A stretch of 64,000 nt of DNA from Sequoia sempervirens (GCA_007258455.2 VDFB02252616.1:120812552-120876551), one strand, 5' to 3'. Positions 1-11,434 are shown, numbered from the stretch's first letter. Translations and numbers: made by a program. The notes: generated by a model from the sequence alone, not told the origin.

Positions 1-399
1 AACCTGACCTATGCACCTCAAAGTATAGAAATGTTAGTGGAATCAGAGGATGAAAAGCCTTATGAAGATGGTAATTTAGGACTGTTGGACGGATTCCAAG
101 ACTTCATGGAGAAATGCGTACAAGATCAACTCAGCCTAGGGGTAAGGATGGACTTCCAAGACCTCTTGTTTCCAAGCTGGTGCAAAGTTCACAATGCTGC
201 CCACTCTAAGTTTGAGTGTTGCTTATGTCAAATGGTAATAGAACATATCAAAGGATTAGTTACTCCTCAAAAGGAGACATCAACAGGGTAGGTTGCCCCT
301 AATTATACTAAACCAATGCCTACTTCAGAGGTTGTGGATGCTAGCACACAACCCAAAAGGAATGAATGCATGATTGGTCCCGAAGTCAAAGAGCCCTCC
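1..399 (+). pseudogene. Ty3/gypsy pol, linker upstream of the RNase H-like domain (decayed)
   Basis: The first open stretch runs 31-291 and holds a Cys/His-containing segment (residues CKVHNAAHSKFECCLC) that I cannot assign to a family. Reading continues across a stop at 289-291 towards the RNase H-like domain that begins near 400. By position it is the region between protease and the first RNase H-like domain of a gypsy polyprotein. The window starts inside the element, so its gag, protease and 5' LTR lie outside. The assignment rests on what follows it, not on a motif of its own. Confidence 0.5.
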
Positions 400-800
400 A
401 AGTTTTGGAAATTATGCTTTAATTAATCCAAGTCCAAGCAAGGAGCTGGACCCAAGTTTGAATTCATCAGCCCCACTGGTAAGACCTATTTTTTTTCCCA
501 TAGACTTTAATTTTATTGTACGAATAATGTAGAAGAATATGAGGCTTTGGTCTATGGTCTCTTAATGGCTCTGAGCAAGAACATTAAAATGTTGTGAGTT
601 TTCAGTGATTTAGAATTGGTAGTCAAACAAGTTAGAAAATTATACTCATGTCATGACAGAAAACTTGCAAACTATAGGCATAGAGTCTGGGATCTCTTAG
701 AAAGTCTAGATGCATTTAACATACAACAGATCCCACATTCTCAGTATCATATTGTTGATGCTTTGGCTCAAGATGGCAGCATGCTACAACCCCTGTCTCT
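400..800 (+). pseudogene. Archaeal-type RNase H-like domain of a Ty3/gypsy pol
   Basis: The translation matches the RNase H-like fold found as an extra domain in Tat-related plant gypsy elements (RVT_3 type). Visible landmarks in order are a start near KLCFN at about 410, the CTNNVEEYEALVYGL block near 515-565, FSDLELVVKQV near 600-635, and the closing VDALAQ near 755-775. In the family this enzyme degrades the RNA strand of the RNA/DNA hybrid during reverse transcription. The first catalytic Asp reads Asn and is followed by a TAA, so it is inactive; the Glu and later Asp positions survive. The domain lies upstream of the reverse transcriptase, while the ordinary gypsy RNase H lies downstream. 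Confidence 0.8.
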
Positions 801-1170
801 ATCTAGAATCAAGAGATTCACAGTTGAGTTGACCTCCACCCCATCGGTAATGAACAATGTCACTAACTTCCAAGTATTCAACGATGATAAGCACATCCTC
901 AAGTTCATCACTAGTTCTAACATGTTTGCAACCCAAATAATTGATGAAACTTAGCCCAAAGAAGCTAAATTGGACATAGAAGGGGTCATTAACCTCAAAA
1001 CCAATACGATCCCCAGAGGTATGGTTTAGCTTGAGCACATATTTCACCTAGATCAAATCAGAGGTCAAGATCAGCAAGCAAAGAAGGAATACATAATCAA
1101 CCAGTGTGACACCCATAACCTCAGAACAACTGAGGAAGTCAAAAATGTATTCATTTGAAAAGTGTGTAGT
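801..1170 (+). pseudogene. pol connector between RNase H-like domain and reverse transcriptase
   Basis: The frame from the RNase H-like domain continues to 954 (RFTVELTSTPSVMNN, then a segment ending QIIDE), after which stops at 952-954 and 1027-1029 interrupt it. This linker type between the extra RNase H-like domain and the reverse transcriptase is typical of this gypsy group. I see no catalytic motif in it. It is part of the same decayed polyprotein as its neighbours. Confidence 0.55.
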
Positions 1171-2090
1171 ACAAAAGAAAAAAAAGAAATTATTGATGTT
1201 TTACAGAAGTATCATGATGTGGTAGCATGGAGTTACAAAGATTTGAAAACCTATGATACCTCCATTATCACACATACCATCCCTCTTAATCCCAATGTAA
1301 GACCATTCTGACAATGATAGTGCCCCATCAACGCCTTGTTGGAGCCTATCATTTATAAGGAAGTGCAAAAATTACTCTTAGCCAAAATCATCTTTCTAGT
1401 CAGACATTCCACGTGGGTGGCTAATTTTGTCCCAGTTAGGAAAAAGAATGGCAAAATCAGACTGTATGTGGACTTATACAATATTAATAGAGCTTTGGAT
1501 ATGGACAACTATCTAGTGCCTTCATTGGATGAGGTATTGGAGATTGCTAATGGATCATAGATGATGTCTATCATCGACGGGTACTCTAGATATAATCAAG
1601 TGATGGTGTAATATGAAGATAGGAACAAGACAACATTCACCACCAAGTGGGGCACCTTTGCATATAGAAGAATTCCATTCAAGCTCATCAATGTTGGAGC
1701 TACTTTCTAGTGTGCGATGGAAATTTCCTTCAAAGATCTAATTGGAAAGTGCATCATTATCTACATGGATGATTTGATTGTGTTCTTGAAGAAGCGGAGT
1801 GATCATGTCTCCGATCTATGCAATTTTTTTCAAAGGTGTAGAGAATTTGGGGTTTCTCTCAATCCAAAGAAATGCATCTTTGAAGTCACTGAAGGAAAGT
1901 TACTCAGGCGCATTATTTTAGAATGTAGAATCTCCATCAATCCTGAGCACATTCAATCCTTGCTGAAGATTCAACTACCATGTAGTAAGCAAGAACTGAA
2001 ATATTTCTTTGGAAGTATAAATTTTTTTAGGAAATTCATCATAGGCTTTGCTGAAATTGTCAAATCACTCAATGCCATGTTGAAGCAAGA
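1171..2090 (+). pseudogene. Ty3/gypsy reverse transcriptase (decayed)
   Basis: The reverse transcriptase domain copies element RNA into DNA in the virus-like particle. The N-terminal block DVVAWSYKDLKTYDTS is followed by the palm: STWVANFVPVRKKNGKIRL near 1405-1465, DNYLVPSLDE near 1504-1533, IDGYSRYNQV near 1573-1602, TTFTTKWGTFAYRRIPF near 1630-1682, and the catalytic YMDD at 1762-1773. SLNPKKCIF and the C-terminal thumb-side block FFGSINFFRKF follow. It cannot be translated: TAG at 1558-1560, TAA at 1609-1611 and TAG at 1708-1710 all fall where relatives usually have Gln or a similar codon, and TGA/TAG codons interrupt near 1309-1320. Domain identity is secure; exact ends are approximate. 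Confidence 0.9.
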
Positions 2091-2630
2091 TGCCAAGATT
2101 GGGTTGACCCAAAAGGACGACAAAGGAAATGAGCACCTGATTTCCTTCATGAGTGCTCCCTTGACAGATGCTGAACTAAAATATCACAATGTGGAAAAGA
2201 AAGCGTATGCTATTGTGAGATGAGTTATGAAAATAGGCATTACATCTTGCACAACATGGTGTTTGCCATTGTCCCCAATCCCACTGTGAAGACGTTGCTA
2301 ATGCAAAATCAGCTAGGAGAACGAAGAGCTATGTGGGTTATGTTGTTGCAAGAATATGACATGGAAATTCAATCCATGAAATTGGTAAGAGGATATTAAC
2401 TCACTTGGATGATAGATAAAACAACAAAAAAAGCAAGACCTGAGCTTATAGTACAACAATATCAACTTGAAGGTGTTTCCCTAGGGGATTGGTACGATGA
2501 CATCATCTATTATTTGTTGAAAAAAAAGTGCTCTCCTCACTTGCAAGGAGTTCAGAAATGTGCTCTTTGTCTAAAAAGTAGCAGCTACATGCTATAGGGA
2601 TCCATACTATACAAGAGGAATCGTGAAGTG
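2091..2630 (+). pseudogene. Ty3/gypsy RNase H and connector to integrase (decayed)
   Basis: Directly after the reverse transcriptase comes the gypsy-type RNase H: GLTQKDDKGNEHLISFMS then DAELKYHNVEKKAYAIVR, ending at a TGA near 2221. With a frame change it continues as YILHNMVFAIVPNPTVK and EYDMEIQSMKLVRGY to about 2400. From 2409 to 2597 the ALCLKSSSYML block marks the connector before integrase. Stops and frame changes show it is dead. Together with the upstream RNase H-like domain it gives this pol two RNase H units, a hallmark of Tat-related plant gypsy elements. Confidence 0.75.
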
Positions 2631-3531
2631 TCTATCTATGATGCCTTGGAAAAGAAGAAGCAGACCAGGTCCTAAAATAATTTCATGAAAAATTTGGCAC
2701 CCATCATGGATTTGGACCCTCGACCTCGCATCAGATCCTATGAGTAGGTTACTATTGGTCAACGGTCTTCAAAAATGCTCACAACCATGTTCGGACGTGC
2801 CATATATACTAGACCACTGCAACCAAAGAAAGGAACATTGATGTCCCATTGCAACCAGTGTTGGAGGTGAGACCATTCGTGCAATGGGGTCTTGACTTCA
2901 TTGGTCCGATAAGCCTACCATCATCTGCCGAACACAAGTACATTCTAACTACTTCTAATTATTGTACTAGATGGATAGAAGCCATTGCATGTAGGCAATG
3001 TATAACAGAGGTAGTTATGAACTTTCTTGAAAGCTTCATTTTGAATCACTTTTCTTGGTTGCTCATATGCATTAGTGTGTGATAATGACCCTTCCTTTTC
3101 CTCACTTAAATTTGCTAGTTTGGGCTTCAATTATGGAATTTCCCTCAAGTTTTCATCCAACTACTATCCTTAGGGAAATTACTTTTACGAAGAAGGGGAT
3201 CAAAGAGAATCTTGCTTGGTAGAGCTATTGCACCTAGAAGTGTGTGACTATGCCATTGAGAATTTCTGTAAACATCAGGATGTGGTCAAGAGATGGTTCA
3301 ACCACCGAGCCAAATTCAAGGCCTTCAGGATCGTTGATCTAGTCTTATGCTAGGACAAGGCCCATGAGAAGAAAGGGGGACATGAAAAATTTGACAAGCT
3401 CTAGCTTGGCCCCTTTCAGATTGCTGAAATCCTTAGATAGAGATAATGCTTTTCACCTCAAGACCCTAACCGGTGAAGATGTCTCGTTTCCTGTCAATGG
3501 GCAGCACCTAAAGCAATACTTCAAAGCCTGA
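2631..3531 (+). pseudogene. Ty3/gypsy integrase and end of pol (decayed)
   Basis: Integrase inserts element DNA into the host chromosome. The zinc-binding region lies at about 2660-2815 (VGYYWSTVFKNAHNHVRTC); the second Cys of its CxxC pair now reads Tyr, followed by TAG. The catalytic core begins with VQWGLDFIGPI near 2881-2913, where the first Asp is kept. After a frame change near 3065 the second Asp survives in CDNDPSF near 3077-3098. In the SSNYYP block near 3155-3175 a TAG follows and the expected catalytic Glu is not recognisable. The C-terminal domain (LGPFQIAEIL, then LTGEDVSFPVNGQHLKQYF) ends at TGA 3529-3531. No chromodomain is visible. Confidence 0.85.
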
Positions 3532-4432
3532 GCTCTTTTGGAGTTGTTCTTGTAAATACTTTTATATATGTTAGTCTAGGTTGCTTTTGGTTTTCTTTAT
3601 CATGTCGCTTCATGTTGCTTTTGTTTTGTCCATTTTCTAGCTATTTTTCTTTGATGAGGGTGTTCATTTTTTCTATGGTGATTGTGCTTGTTCAACGAAT
3701 GGTTTAATTTGCTTCCCTCTCTTAGTGTTCTTTGGCTAAATATTCAATCTCAACCATTGGACTCTGATAGTTGCCATGACAAGGTTTCCTCACTTGAACT
3801 TTTACTTAGAACCTGACCCTTGGTTGAATCTTCCTTTTACGTTCATCTCATATCTAGCACAAAACACATACTAATTATTTCCAAAGAGTTGCACAATGAC
3901 TGTTATGATGACCTAGCAAGCAAACATATTAAGTCCACTCCAGTGACCACTCTCATTCCCAAACCCATAGTAAACTTCCATGCTTACACGATTGAGAAAA
4001 AAGAAGCAAATATTAAAAGAAGTAGTGGAAGAAAGAAAAGAAAAAGAAAATGTTGAAATCAAGCAACTGTATGGGTATGCAGATAACTCTACCAGGGCTA
4101 TGGATGCCCGGTTGGTAGTAGAGCAATTCCTGTGGGGTCACAACGGCAAATCCATCGGGAGGATGCCTGACTGGTACCTTGGGGCAATGTACAGGTTACT
4201 TTTGGGGTTGGATGATTAATGTAGCTTGTCTGGTTTGATTAGCTACCACTTGTTACAGTTTCTAAGGGAAGAAAATGAATTCACTAAACGTGCACAATTT
4301 TGAGATTTTTTATGGGTTGATTTAGCTAAGGATCCAATTCTCCTAGTTCACTTCTAGAAGAAGGATTTTGGTTTGTGAAACTAGATATTCTAGGTTCTGA
4401 ATGAAAATTTATCCTTAGAATGCTTGAGAGTG

Positions 4433-4451
4433 TTCCCCAGCAGAGTCACCA
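4433..4451 (-). other. Tat/Ogre-type primer-binding-site motif in reverse orientation
   Basis: Read on the - strand this is TGGTGACTCTGCTGGGGAA, very close to the primer-binding site known from Ogre/Tat elements (complement of a tRNA 3' end). Its strand is opposite to the pol and the long ORF. The homologous place in copy B, 12341-12359, is more mutated. It may be the edge of an old antisense LTR buried in the spacer, or a coincidence. Confidence 0.4.
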
Positions 4452-4971
4452 TTTTTTGTGCCTCCAACACACATGCCCCATTCAAAATGAGGACCCTCTC
4501 TCTCTCCTTTTCGCCTCACCAGCTCACTTTTGTAGTCGTCTCATTTTGTGTGCCCACTATTTTTGTGTTCTAAGTGGTCTATGAGTCCCAAAGAGTTCAT
4601 TTTGAAGTGACCATGTTTCACCCCCTTTGAATTTTCAAGGCTCTAGGCCTTCACGAAGTTCCCTTAGTTGTTTACCTTTTCTTTTCAAAGCTAGCATCTA
4701 AGGAGTCGGGAGGGTCCACCCTGTTGGGCCACCCCGCATGGGTTTCCTTCACCCCACACTTGTTCCAAATAGCCTTGCCCCCACATCTTTCCACCCCATT
4801 GAACCCAAAACTTCTAACGTTGTTTTCTCATTGCTAAACAATCAACGACCAAGCTCTAACTTCCTTCTACTTGGTGAGTTCTGATGCTCCCGCCGCCATT
4901 TTCAAATGACCATTTACCAACATCTAGGCCACCGTACGATCATTAAAAGGGTACATTTAATACGCTATTTT

Positions 4972-4982
4972 CCATAAATAGG
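4972..4982 (+). promoter_or_regulatory. Putative TATA box, copy A
   Basis: CCATAAATAGG sits at the position where copy B has a consensus TATAAATAGG (12889-12898), in an otherwise well aligned stretch. It lies about 150 bp upstream of the proposed splice donor and on the strand of the long ORF. It is one base off consensus here. Confidence 0.45.
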
Positions 4983-5129
4983 AAACTTTCAGCTATCATT
5001 TTCACCTATCAGTTAATCAGAAAAGGGTCAGAGCTAACCTCCAACACCGTCTTCGTGCCCGACGAGTTCCATTGACGATTCAAAGCATTTTCTAACTATT
5101 TCCTCATCCGCATTCATCAGATTCTTGAG

Positions 5130-6744
5130 GTAGGTTTACTCTCGCGCACTACACTTTGAGTTTTCTTTGATTTCGATGCAAAATTGCTAAATTTCAAAGG
5201 GAAAAACTTGATAAACAATTAGATTATGACCAGATGTACAAAACCCATGAAGTATAATTTCAACGAACTTCAGAAATCATCCTGTTGGCCTTGTGCAAAA
5301 CTTAGGTTCTTCACCACCATTCATTGAACAGTGTTTTTGCCTCATCCGGGCCCGCACCCTCCCATCACCATCACCAACCTTGATAATGGAGTTAAACTTA
5401 GCAACGAAGAACTCCTATGTTGGGTCCATTCTCACGAGAAGACCCCTCTTATTAGCCACTTAAACTTTGTTAAAATCCACAAAATGAGATGAGGAGCTAT
5501 CAACCCACTCGGGTCCCTAGACACAGAGTTCCTCATACAAAATTCCTTTTGGCTTTGTCATTTCAAATGGATAATCAGGCATGACTTTCTGGTGCCCTGG
5601 TCTCACCTCATCGATCAGCTATAAACTCAATCTTTGCCAAATCTTAAGCCCCGATCCATCTCGGGTCCTACTTTGTGGATGTCCTCTCTGGGAATTTAGT
5701 CTATATTTTTCCACCTCAAATGGATTTTATAGACCATCCTTCCAACCATTAGATCCTAAGTCTACCTCTGCCAGCCAACTCCATTTGCACTCCAAATGAC
5801 CAAGTGTTAACCTATTCTTAGGCCCCTCTTGGAAAACTTCCGTCTGTGATCAGCCGTGGTGAACCCACTGTCTCAAACAACTTCTAATGGCTGAAATTCC
5901 ACCCTCTGGGTCCCAATCTCACTATGGCTTCCAACATGAAAAATGAAAAATGCTAAGTAATGAGCCTCAAGCAGGCCATTCCCTGTGGGTTGCCGCCACC
6001 AAAGCTCCATCCTAGTGTTTCCGTTCTGAAACAGAAAATGGTCCTCGTACACCCACTACCTGGGACTCAACCTCCTCATTTCCTTTGGAATCTCCAATGA
6101 TAAACAAAGTAAACACAAAGGCTCCACCTCCTAGTGGACTCAATGCTACGGGTCTCTCTCATCGGGCCTTCACCCAACCTTTTCTATTTCAAATGGCTAC
6201 AACCTAATGTCCACCCACTCCCTCCAACCCGTGATCATTTGAATGCCAAATGAGTTACACTACCGCCTTCCAAACTTTTGGGTCCCACCTAGTGGATCTC
6301 CTCCTCTAGACTGCTATCTCCCCAATGTCGTTTCCATGGCATACCCTAAACAACCAAACTACTCCCTAATCACACTTGTCCAAATAATGTACTTAATGAC
6401 CTTGAAACATCAAAGTGGCCTCGACCCACGTGCCAAAATAGAGTGACCTCCTTGGTGGACCCCATGCATTTACCAAATCTTAAGGTAGGTTGGGACAATC
6501 GGGTCATCATGCCTTGATTGTTGTCCCTCCTACAAAAATTCCAAATTGGCCATTAGCCCAGGGAAGTCTGTACCCCTAGGCCTGAACTGCTGAAAATCCT
6601 TCCTGTGAAAGGATAATGTCAATCTGGAAGATATGTTAGGAGTCTTAAATGATGAATTATCTAATCTAACATTGTTTCACATGATTTTGGCTAACTTTCC
6701 CATGTTTTCATGCTTGAATGTGCTTATCTCTCTCTCGCCTGTAG
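5130..6744 (+). other. Putative 5'-UTR intron upstream of the long ORF, copy A
   Basis: A donor-like TTGAG|GTAGGT at 5130 and an acceptor with a pyrimidine-rich run, CTCTCTCTCGCCTGTAG, ending at 6744 bracket 1.6 kb without coding sequence. The first ATG of the long ORF follows five bases after the acceptor. Copy B keeps both sites (13046 and 13938) although its intron is 720 bp shorter. This is inferred from splice consensus only. Confidence 0.4.
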
Positions 6745-6749
6745 GATAT

Positions 6750-9700
6750 ATGGAACTAAGTGTAGGACCCTCAAAGGAAGCTATGGAGGAAGATAAATGA
6801 AAGAAAATAGCCAAAGAACCTCACGGTAAAGAAGAAAAAGACCAAATGAAGTATAAGTTCCATGGGGAACCTCTCAACTCTAAGGCAACCACACATTGGA
6901 AGGAAATATTAGACACAAACATCGGGCACATAGATATTGATGAATTCAAGCAAAGGGTCTAGATTAGACCTACAACAAAAAATGAAAGGAAAATCAGAAG
7001 TAGTGGATTGGCTAAGGCTTCAGGTTTCCCACCCGCTCTTGTTGCCCCTGAACTAGTGATGGCCTGCAGAGAAGCATACTAGGAAGATACCATAACCATT
7101 GTGGACAGGGACAAGAACATATTGGATGATCTATCCACCTGCTCAATATGGAGAGATTTTCATATCCCTACCTTCGGAGAAATGGAAGAAGCATCCACAA
7201 AGTATGGGAAACAAAAGTGGGATGAGGACCCCCTCAAATCCAAAAACGTCATCAATCAATATTGGCTAAAAGAAAAGAGGGGAAGTGTTGCAAAGGTACC
7301 TAATGAGCTCTTCTGCAATGACTTTTATGAGGATTACCATGACTTGGTGACCCTATTTAACAAGGTTATGGGCCTTTCGACCGCAACCTACTTCCTAGAG
7401 TGGATGTTGTATTTCATAGAGGATACCATCCAAGGAAAAACTAGGTTCTATTGGGAGGGGATAATTAGCAATTGCTTGCATGAGCAATTTGTGGTTGTCA
7501 AGAAGACTTCATGCTTGTACATGACTTCCTACCTAGTTTATTTACTAGCTGACAAGACACAATATAGAGGATTGTTTCGATCTCCTAATGAGGCTCTAAG
7601 AAGAGAATTAAAGGTCTATGATAGGCACCCTCAGTTACAGTACAATAATTTGAAGAGGGATTATTACAGACTTAATGACGCCTTCATAGGCCACATTATC
7701 AGATTACATGGGGGTGACTTTGAATGGAGAATCTCCCATAGCACCAATGCTTTCCTCCAACAATTTTCCTTCTTATTTATAAAATTTCCAAAGTTTACCT
7801 ACATTTAGGCTGAAAGTTTCTCAAAGAAACCATACAAGTTGCCTCTATACCCAAATGACTGGATAATATTGTTAGAACTCTCTCAGTAGCTACCGCATGC
7901 ACACATCCTCCTAAGACACAAACATAAGGCAATAATTCCTTATCCCCTCTCCTTCGGCCAAGGGTTATATAAACTCCACACATTGCGGCTGAATATGCCC
8001 ATTTGTATAATGTTGAGTAATTTTTGGGCTAACTACAAGGATGACAATGAAGTGTGAATGAGGCACTACAAGTAAATGACCGCGTACTTCATCAACAAGG
8101 TCAACCTATTCCCTATGCTGGACTAGGTAGTGGAAAATGAGAATACAGTAATTGATCCTCGGTATAATGCAGTTGTCGATCTGTTGCTACCATTGATCAA
8201 TTGGAATGACCAAGAGGTAGATGACCTCGATATCCTAACAAAGCCCGTTGAGGCTAGAACAAAGGAATGGATTGACAAGAAATTTTCCCAATTGAACAAA
8301 GGAGTCACCTTGACCTATGAGGAGCTTGAGGATGAACCAACAAGCAAAATTGATAGTGGGACAACTGCTACCCCAACTGGAGAAACCTCAAAATCCCCTC
8401 CTATCACTAGGTCAAGAAAGAGAAAAGAGACGACTGAAGGGCAGCCTAAACCCTGTGTATACTCCAAGAATCCTTCAGAAGGTGAATCCTCAAAAATACT
8501 GAAGACATTAGGCATGCCCACCATCCAATAGGACCCTCTCCACGAAGGAGAAGAAATAGAGGTTGAGTAGCCAAAGTCTCCACCCATTGCCTCCACTCTC
8601 ACAACCACTATTGTCGCTGACATTGCTATTGTTGTTGCCTCTTTTCCCACCTCTCAAGTGATGGTTGCTACTTCCACACCTGTAGTGGATATCTCAGTCC
8701 ACCTTGCCTCCACCCCACCCATGACTTAGGTTATGCTAATAGACTCTTCTTCTACCACCACCTTTCTTCTCACCTCCTCGTCCATGTCTCTAAAAACATC
8801 TCTTGTGCTAGCAACCACAACAATATCAATTCTCCCTCTCTCGTTCCCAGAGGCATTCTCCCGCCACATGCAAAAACATTCCTGTAGAACTATTTGCGGT
8901 GTTGATGAACCTAGCCATATAAGTTGCCTTGGCAAAAATTGTCACCAGTCTTCCTGTCCATACTCCTCCAACTGAACAACTAGAGATGAAAGCTACCATG
9001 GAAATATCAGAAGAGTTGGAAAGAAAAGAAAGATAAGCTATGAAAGGGATGGAAGATGAAGTAAATTATTACCATGAGAACCTCGAGTACTAGTATTTGA
9101 CAATTGATAAGGTGATTTGCGAGGGAGAAGAAACACAATCATCAGAGGAAGATAGTGAGGAGCTAGGTTCCAAGTACATTGTGGAAACATTTGATCCACA
9201 CCTTGAAGAGGACCTAGATCGGTAGCTTAAGAATGTTAGAGGAAGTAGAGAGGCAGCCTCATGAGGAAGAAAAGTAATCAAGTGAGGGAATGGAGGAAGA
9301 TGCTGAACCTCCAACAGGGGAGTAGGACAAAATCCCAAAACATGATGAAGAAGTGCCCCTTTCAGAAGAGCAAGAAGAGAAAGAAAAGGAGGAGTGAGAA
9401 GAGAGCCTCGAGTGTGATGAAAAGATGCCACCTCAATGTGAAGAAGAAGATAAGTATGAAGAAGGGTCTGAAGCCCATAGGAGCCCAAAAATTGAAAGTT
9501 CTAAATAGCGTGAGCATGATGAAGTAGAAGAAAAGAAACATACCTAAGGGGAGGACAATCCCAAAGAACATGCAGCTACTGAGTCCCCTAGAAAAGATAT
9601 AGTATTTATTTAATTTTTATGAAGAAGTAGAAAATATCGAACAAGAGACTCCAGGTGGTAAGGTGATGGAAATTGAACACACCCATGAAGAAGAGGATGA

Positions 9701-10788
9701 TCATCAATCACAAAAGGATGAATCTCAGATGCCTAAATGGCTTGAGAAATAGTTGGAGAGGAAAACTCTAACCATAAAGGATCCAAGGGCAAGGTTGGAG
9801 GAAATCTCGATTTGAGTCCAAATAAGCACAAAGAAAGAGAAGAAACCTAAGGTTAGGTCTCAACTGACAATGGATGTGTCCAAATCCAGAACTGTGCAAA
9901 TAGCCACCCTAGTGGTGAGTGAAGTAGGGGTAACCTATAATATCTCTAACCTTGATCTAGGGACAACCATGAGAGAACAATATATTGACCATCTCCAAGG
10001 GTCCATTGACACTATTGTGCATTAGATGAACAAAGAAAAGACCTCTAAGGAGGAACTAAAAGTACAAGTGGTTGATCTAATCGCTTATATTTAGTAGTAG
10101 TCATCAGTGGAAGACTCCCCACCACATGCTCAACACCACCACAACTGTTGTCCAAGGAACAAATTGATAAGCTTGAGAAAAAGAAAAAATGGACAAAGGC
10201 CACAAAGGATTGGTTTCGACAGGTCCTTTACAATAGCAACATGGGAATTGGTTGTGCGATTAGAACAACAAACAAGTTCCTAGAAGTGAAAAAGATACTC
10301 GATGGAATAACAAAGTCCTGTACTAACTTCCCTGAGTTATACAGGATCATGTACACCAAACTTGAGGCTATTCTCAAGATACCAGATAAATACTAGGAGA
10401 AGGAGCTTGGCTTGGTAAAGGATGACCACTGGCTCATGGAAACATGGAAGTTGGACTTGGATCACCGAAAGGAGATGCTGGAATGAGTACTCCATGAGGT
10501 AGAGCTAGATATTGACATGGTCAAGGAAACCAGGGGGACTATGCAGAATATCTGTAAATGATGACAGATTTTGATGTGCCCACTAGTGAGCTAGATGTAG
10601 AGAAATTAAAGCTATATTTCCACAAGAAAATTGAGAACAAGACTTCGGATGCACTGATGCCAGATTCCATGAGTTTTTCTACATGGGACTTCGCTCAATT
10701 TGAGCAAGTAGTGAAGAACATGCAAAAATGTGACAAAGACTAGGATGCCATCACAAGCAAATCGAGGAGACTAAATTTTCAAGTGATC
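6750..10788 (+). pseudogene. Long unrecognised ORF of a retroelement, copy A (truncated)
   Basis: The ATG at 6750 opens a frame shared with copy B at 13944. Copy A has TGA at 6798-6800 and TAG at 6960-6962, 7080-7082 and 7806-7808, and lacks about 115 bp present in copy B at 15175-15290. The best preserved part is 7101-7805, a globular region with DFYEDYHDLVTL, YFLEWMLYFIEDTIQGK and YMTSYLVYLLADK. It is followed by Ser/Thr/Pro-rich low complexity (8560-8960), a Glu/Lys-rich acidic stretch (9010-9720), and a helical C-terminal part (10148-10396 and 10558-10743) with SKEQIDKLEKKKKWTK and WDFAQFEQVVKNMQKC. I do not recognise a family. It is not a gag with zinc knuckles, protease or pol. The 3' end is cut at 10788 by an inverted pol piece. 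Confidence 0.7.
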
Positions 10789-11139
10789 CAAATTCTCTAC
10801 ACCTTCAAAAAAATTTGCATAGATCAGAGACATGATCACTTCCCTTTTTCGAGAACATAGTCAAATCATCCATGTAGATAATGATGCACTTTCCAATCAG
10901 ATCTTTGAAGGCAATGTCCATCGCATGCTAGAAAGTAACTCCAGGGTTGATGAGCCTAAATGGCATTCTTCTATATGAAAAGGTGCCCCACTTGGTGGTG
11001 AATGGTATGTTGTGCCGATCTTCATATTGCACCAACACTTGATTATATATGGAGTACTCGTCGAGGAAGGAAATCATCTGTGATCCATTAACAATCTACA
11101 ATACCTCATCCAATGAAGGCACTAGATAGTTGTCCTTGT
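10785..11139 (-). pseudogene. Inverted fragment of gypsy reverse transcriptase
   Basis: The reverse complement matches 1504-1845 of the pol in this window almost end to end: primer-proximal DNYLVPSLDE at the right, then the IDGYSRYNQV and TKWGTF blocks, and the Y-M-D-D region near 10880. It lies between the truncated long ORF and an integrase tail in the opposite orientation. It retains Gln-like codons where the pol at 1-3531 has stops, so it came from a different copy. At the left junction the bases CCAAA are shared by both partners. Confidence 0.85.
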
Positions 11140-11434
11140 CGTAGAAGTTTCAGACTATGCCATTGATAATTTCACTAAAGATTAGGGCATGGTCAAGAGA
11201 TGGTTCGACCGATGAGCTAAATTCAAGGCTTTCAGGATCATTGATCTAGTCTTATGCTAGGAAAAGTCCCATGAGAAGAAAGGGGGACATGAAAAAGTCA
11301 AAAAAATCTAGCTTGGCCCCTTTCAGATTGTTGAAATCCTTAGAGATAATTATTTTCGCCTCAAGACCCTAACCAGTGAAGATGTCCCATTTCCTATCAA
11401 TGGGCAACACCTAAATCATTACTTCTAAGCCTGA
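11140..11434 (+). pseudogene. Integrase C-terminal tail, copy B
   Basis: Homologous to 3235-3531. It starts just after the inverted reverse transcriptase piece, at GTAGAAGTTTCAGACTATG. It keeps the LGPFQI-type block and the final GQHL motif, and ends at TGA 11432-11434. Everything of pol between reverse transcriptase and this point is missing. Its direct continuation into the spacer repeats the arrangement at 3531, which shows that pol tail and spacer are joined in the parent element. Confidence 0.8.

Larger units (their letters stand above)
3532..6749 (+). other. Spacer between pol end and the long ORF, copy A
   Basis: About 3.2 kb without a supported coding region. It is homologous along its length to 11435-13943 (roughly 85-90% by eye in the clear stretches), except that 5871-6590 is absent from that copy. 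It contains a tRNA-3'-end-like motif, a TATA box and a plausible intron, listed separately. A 78-codon open frame at 3820-4056 also occurs in the other copy but has no recognisable family. The spacer could be a very long LTR plus leader, or an internal promoter region between pol and a 3' ORF; the sequence does not settle this. Confidence 0.6.

Noticed and set aside
3820..4056. 78-codon frame kept in both spacers (also 11726-11962)
   Set aside because: The spacers are recent duplicates of each other, so shared openness is not evidence of coding; there is no domain or codon pattern to support it.
9090..9571. Long - strand frames within the long ORF of copy A
   Set aside because: They are antisense shadows of the Glu/Lys-rich acidic region; the same shadows occur in copy B at 16290-16869.
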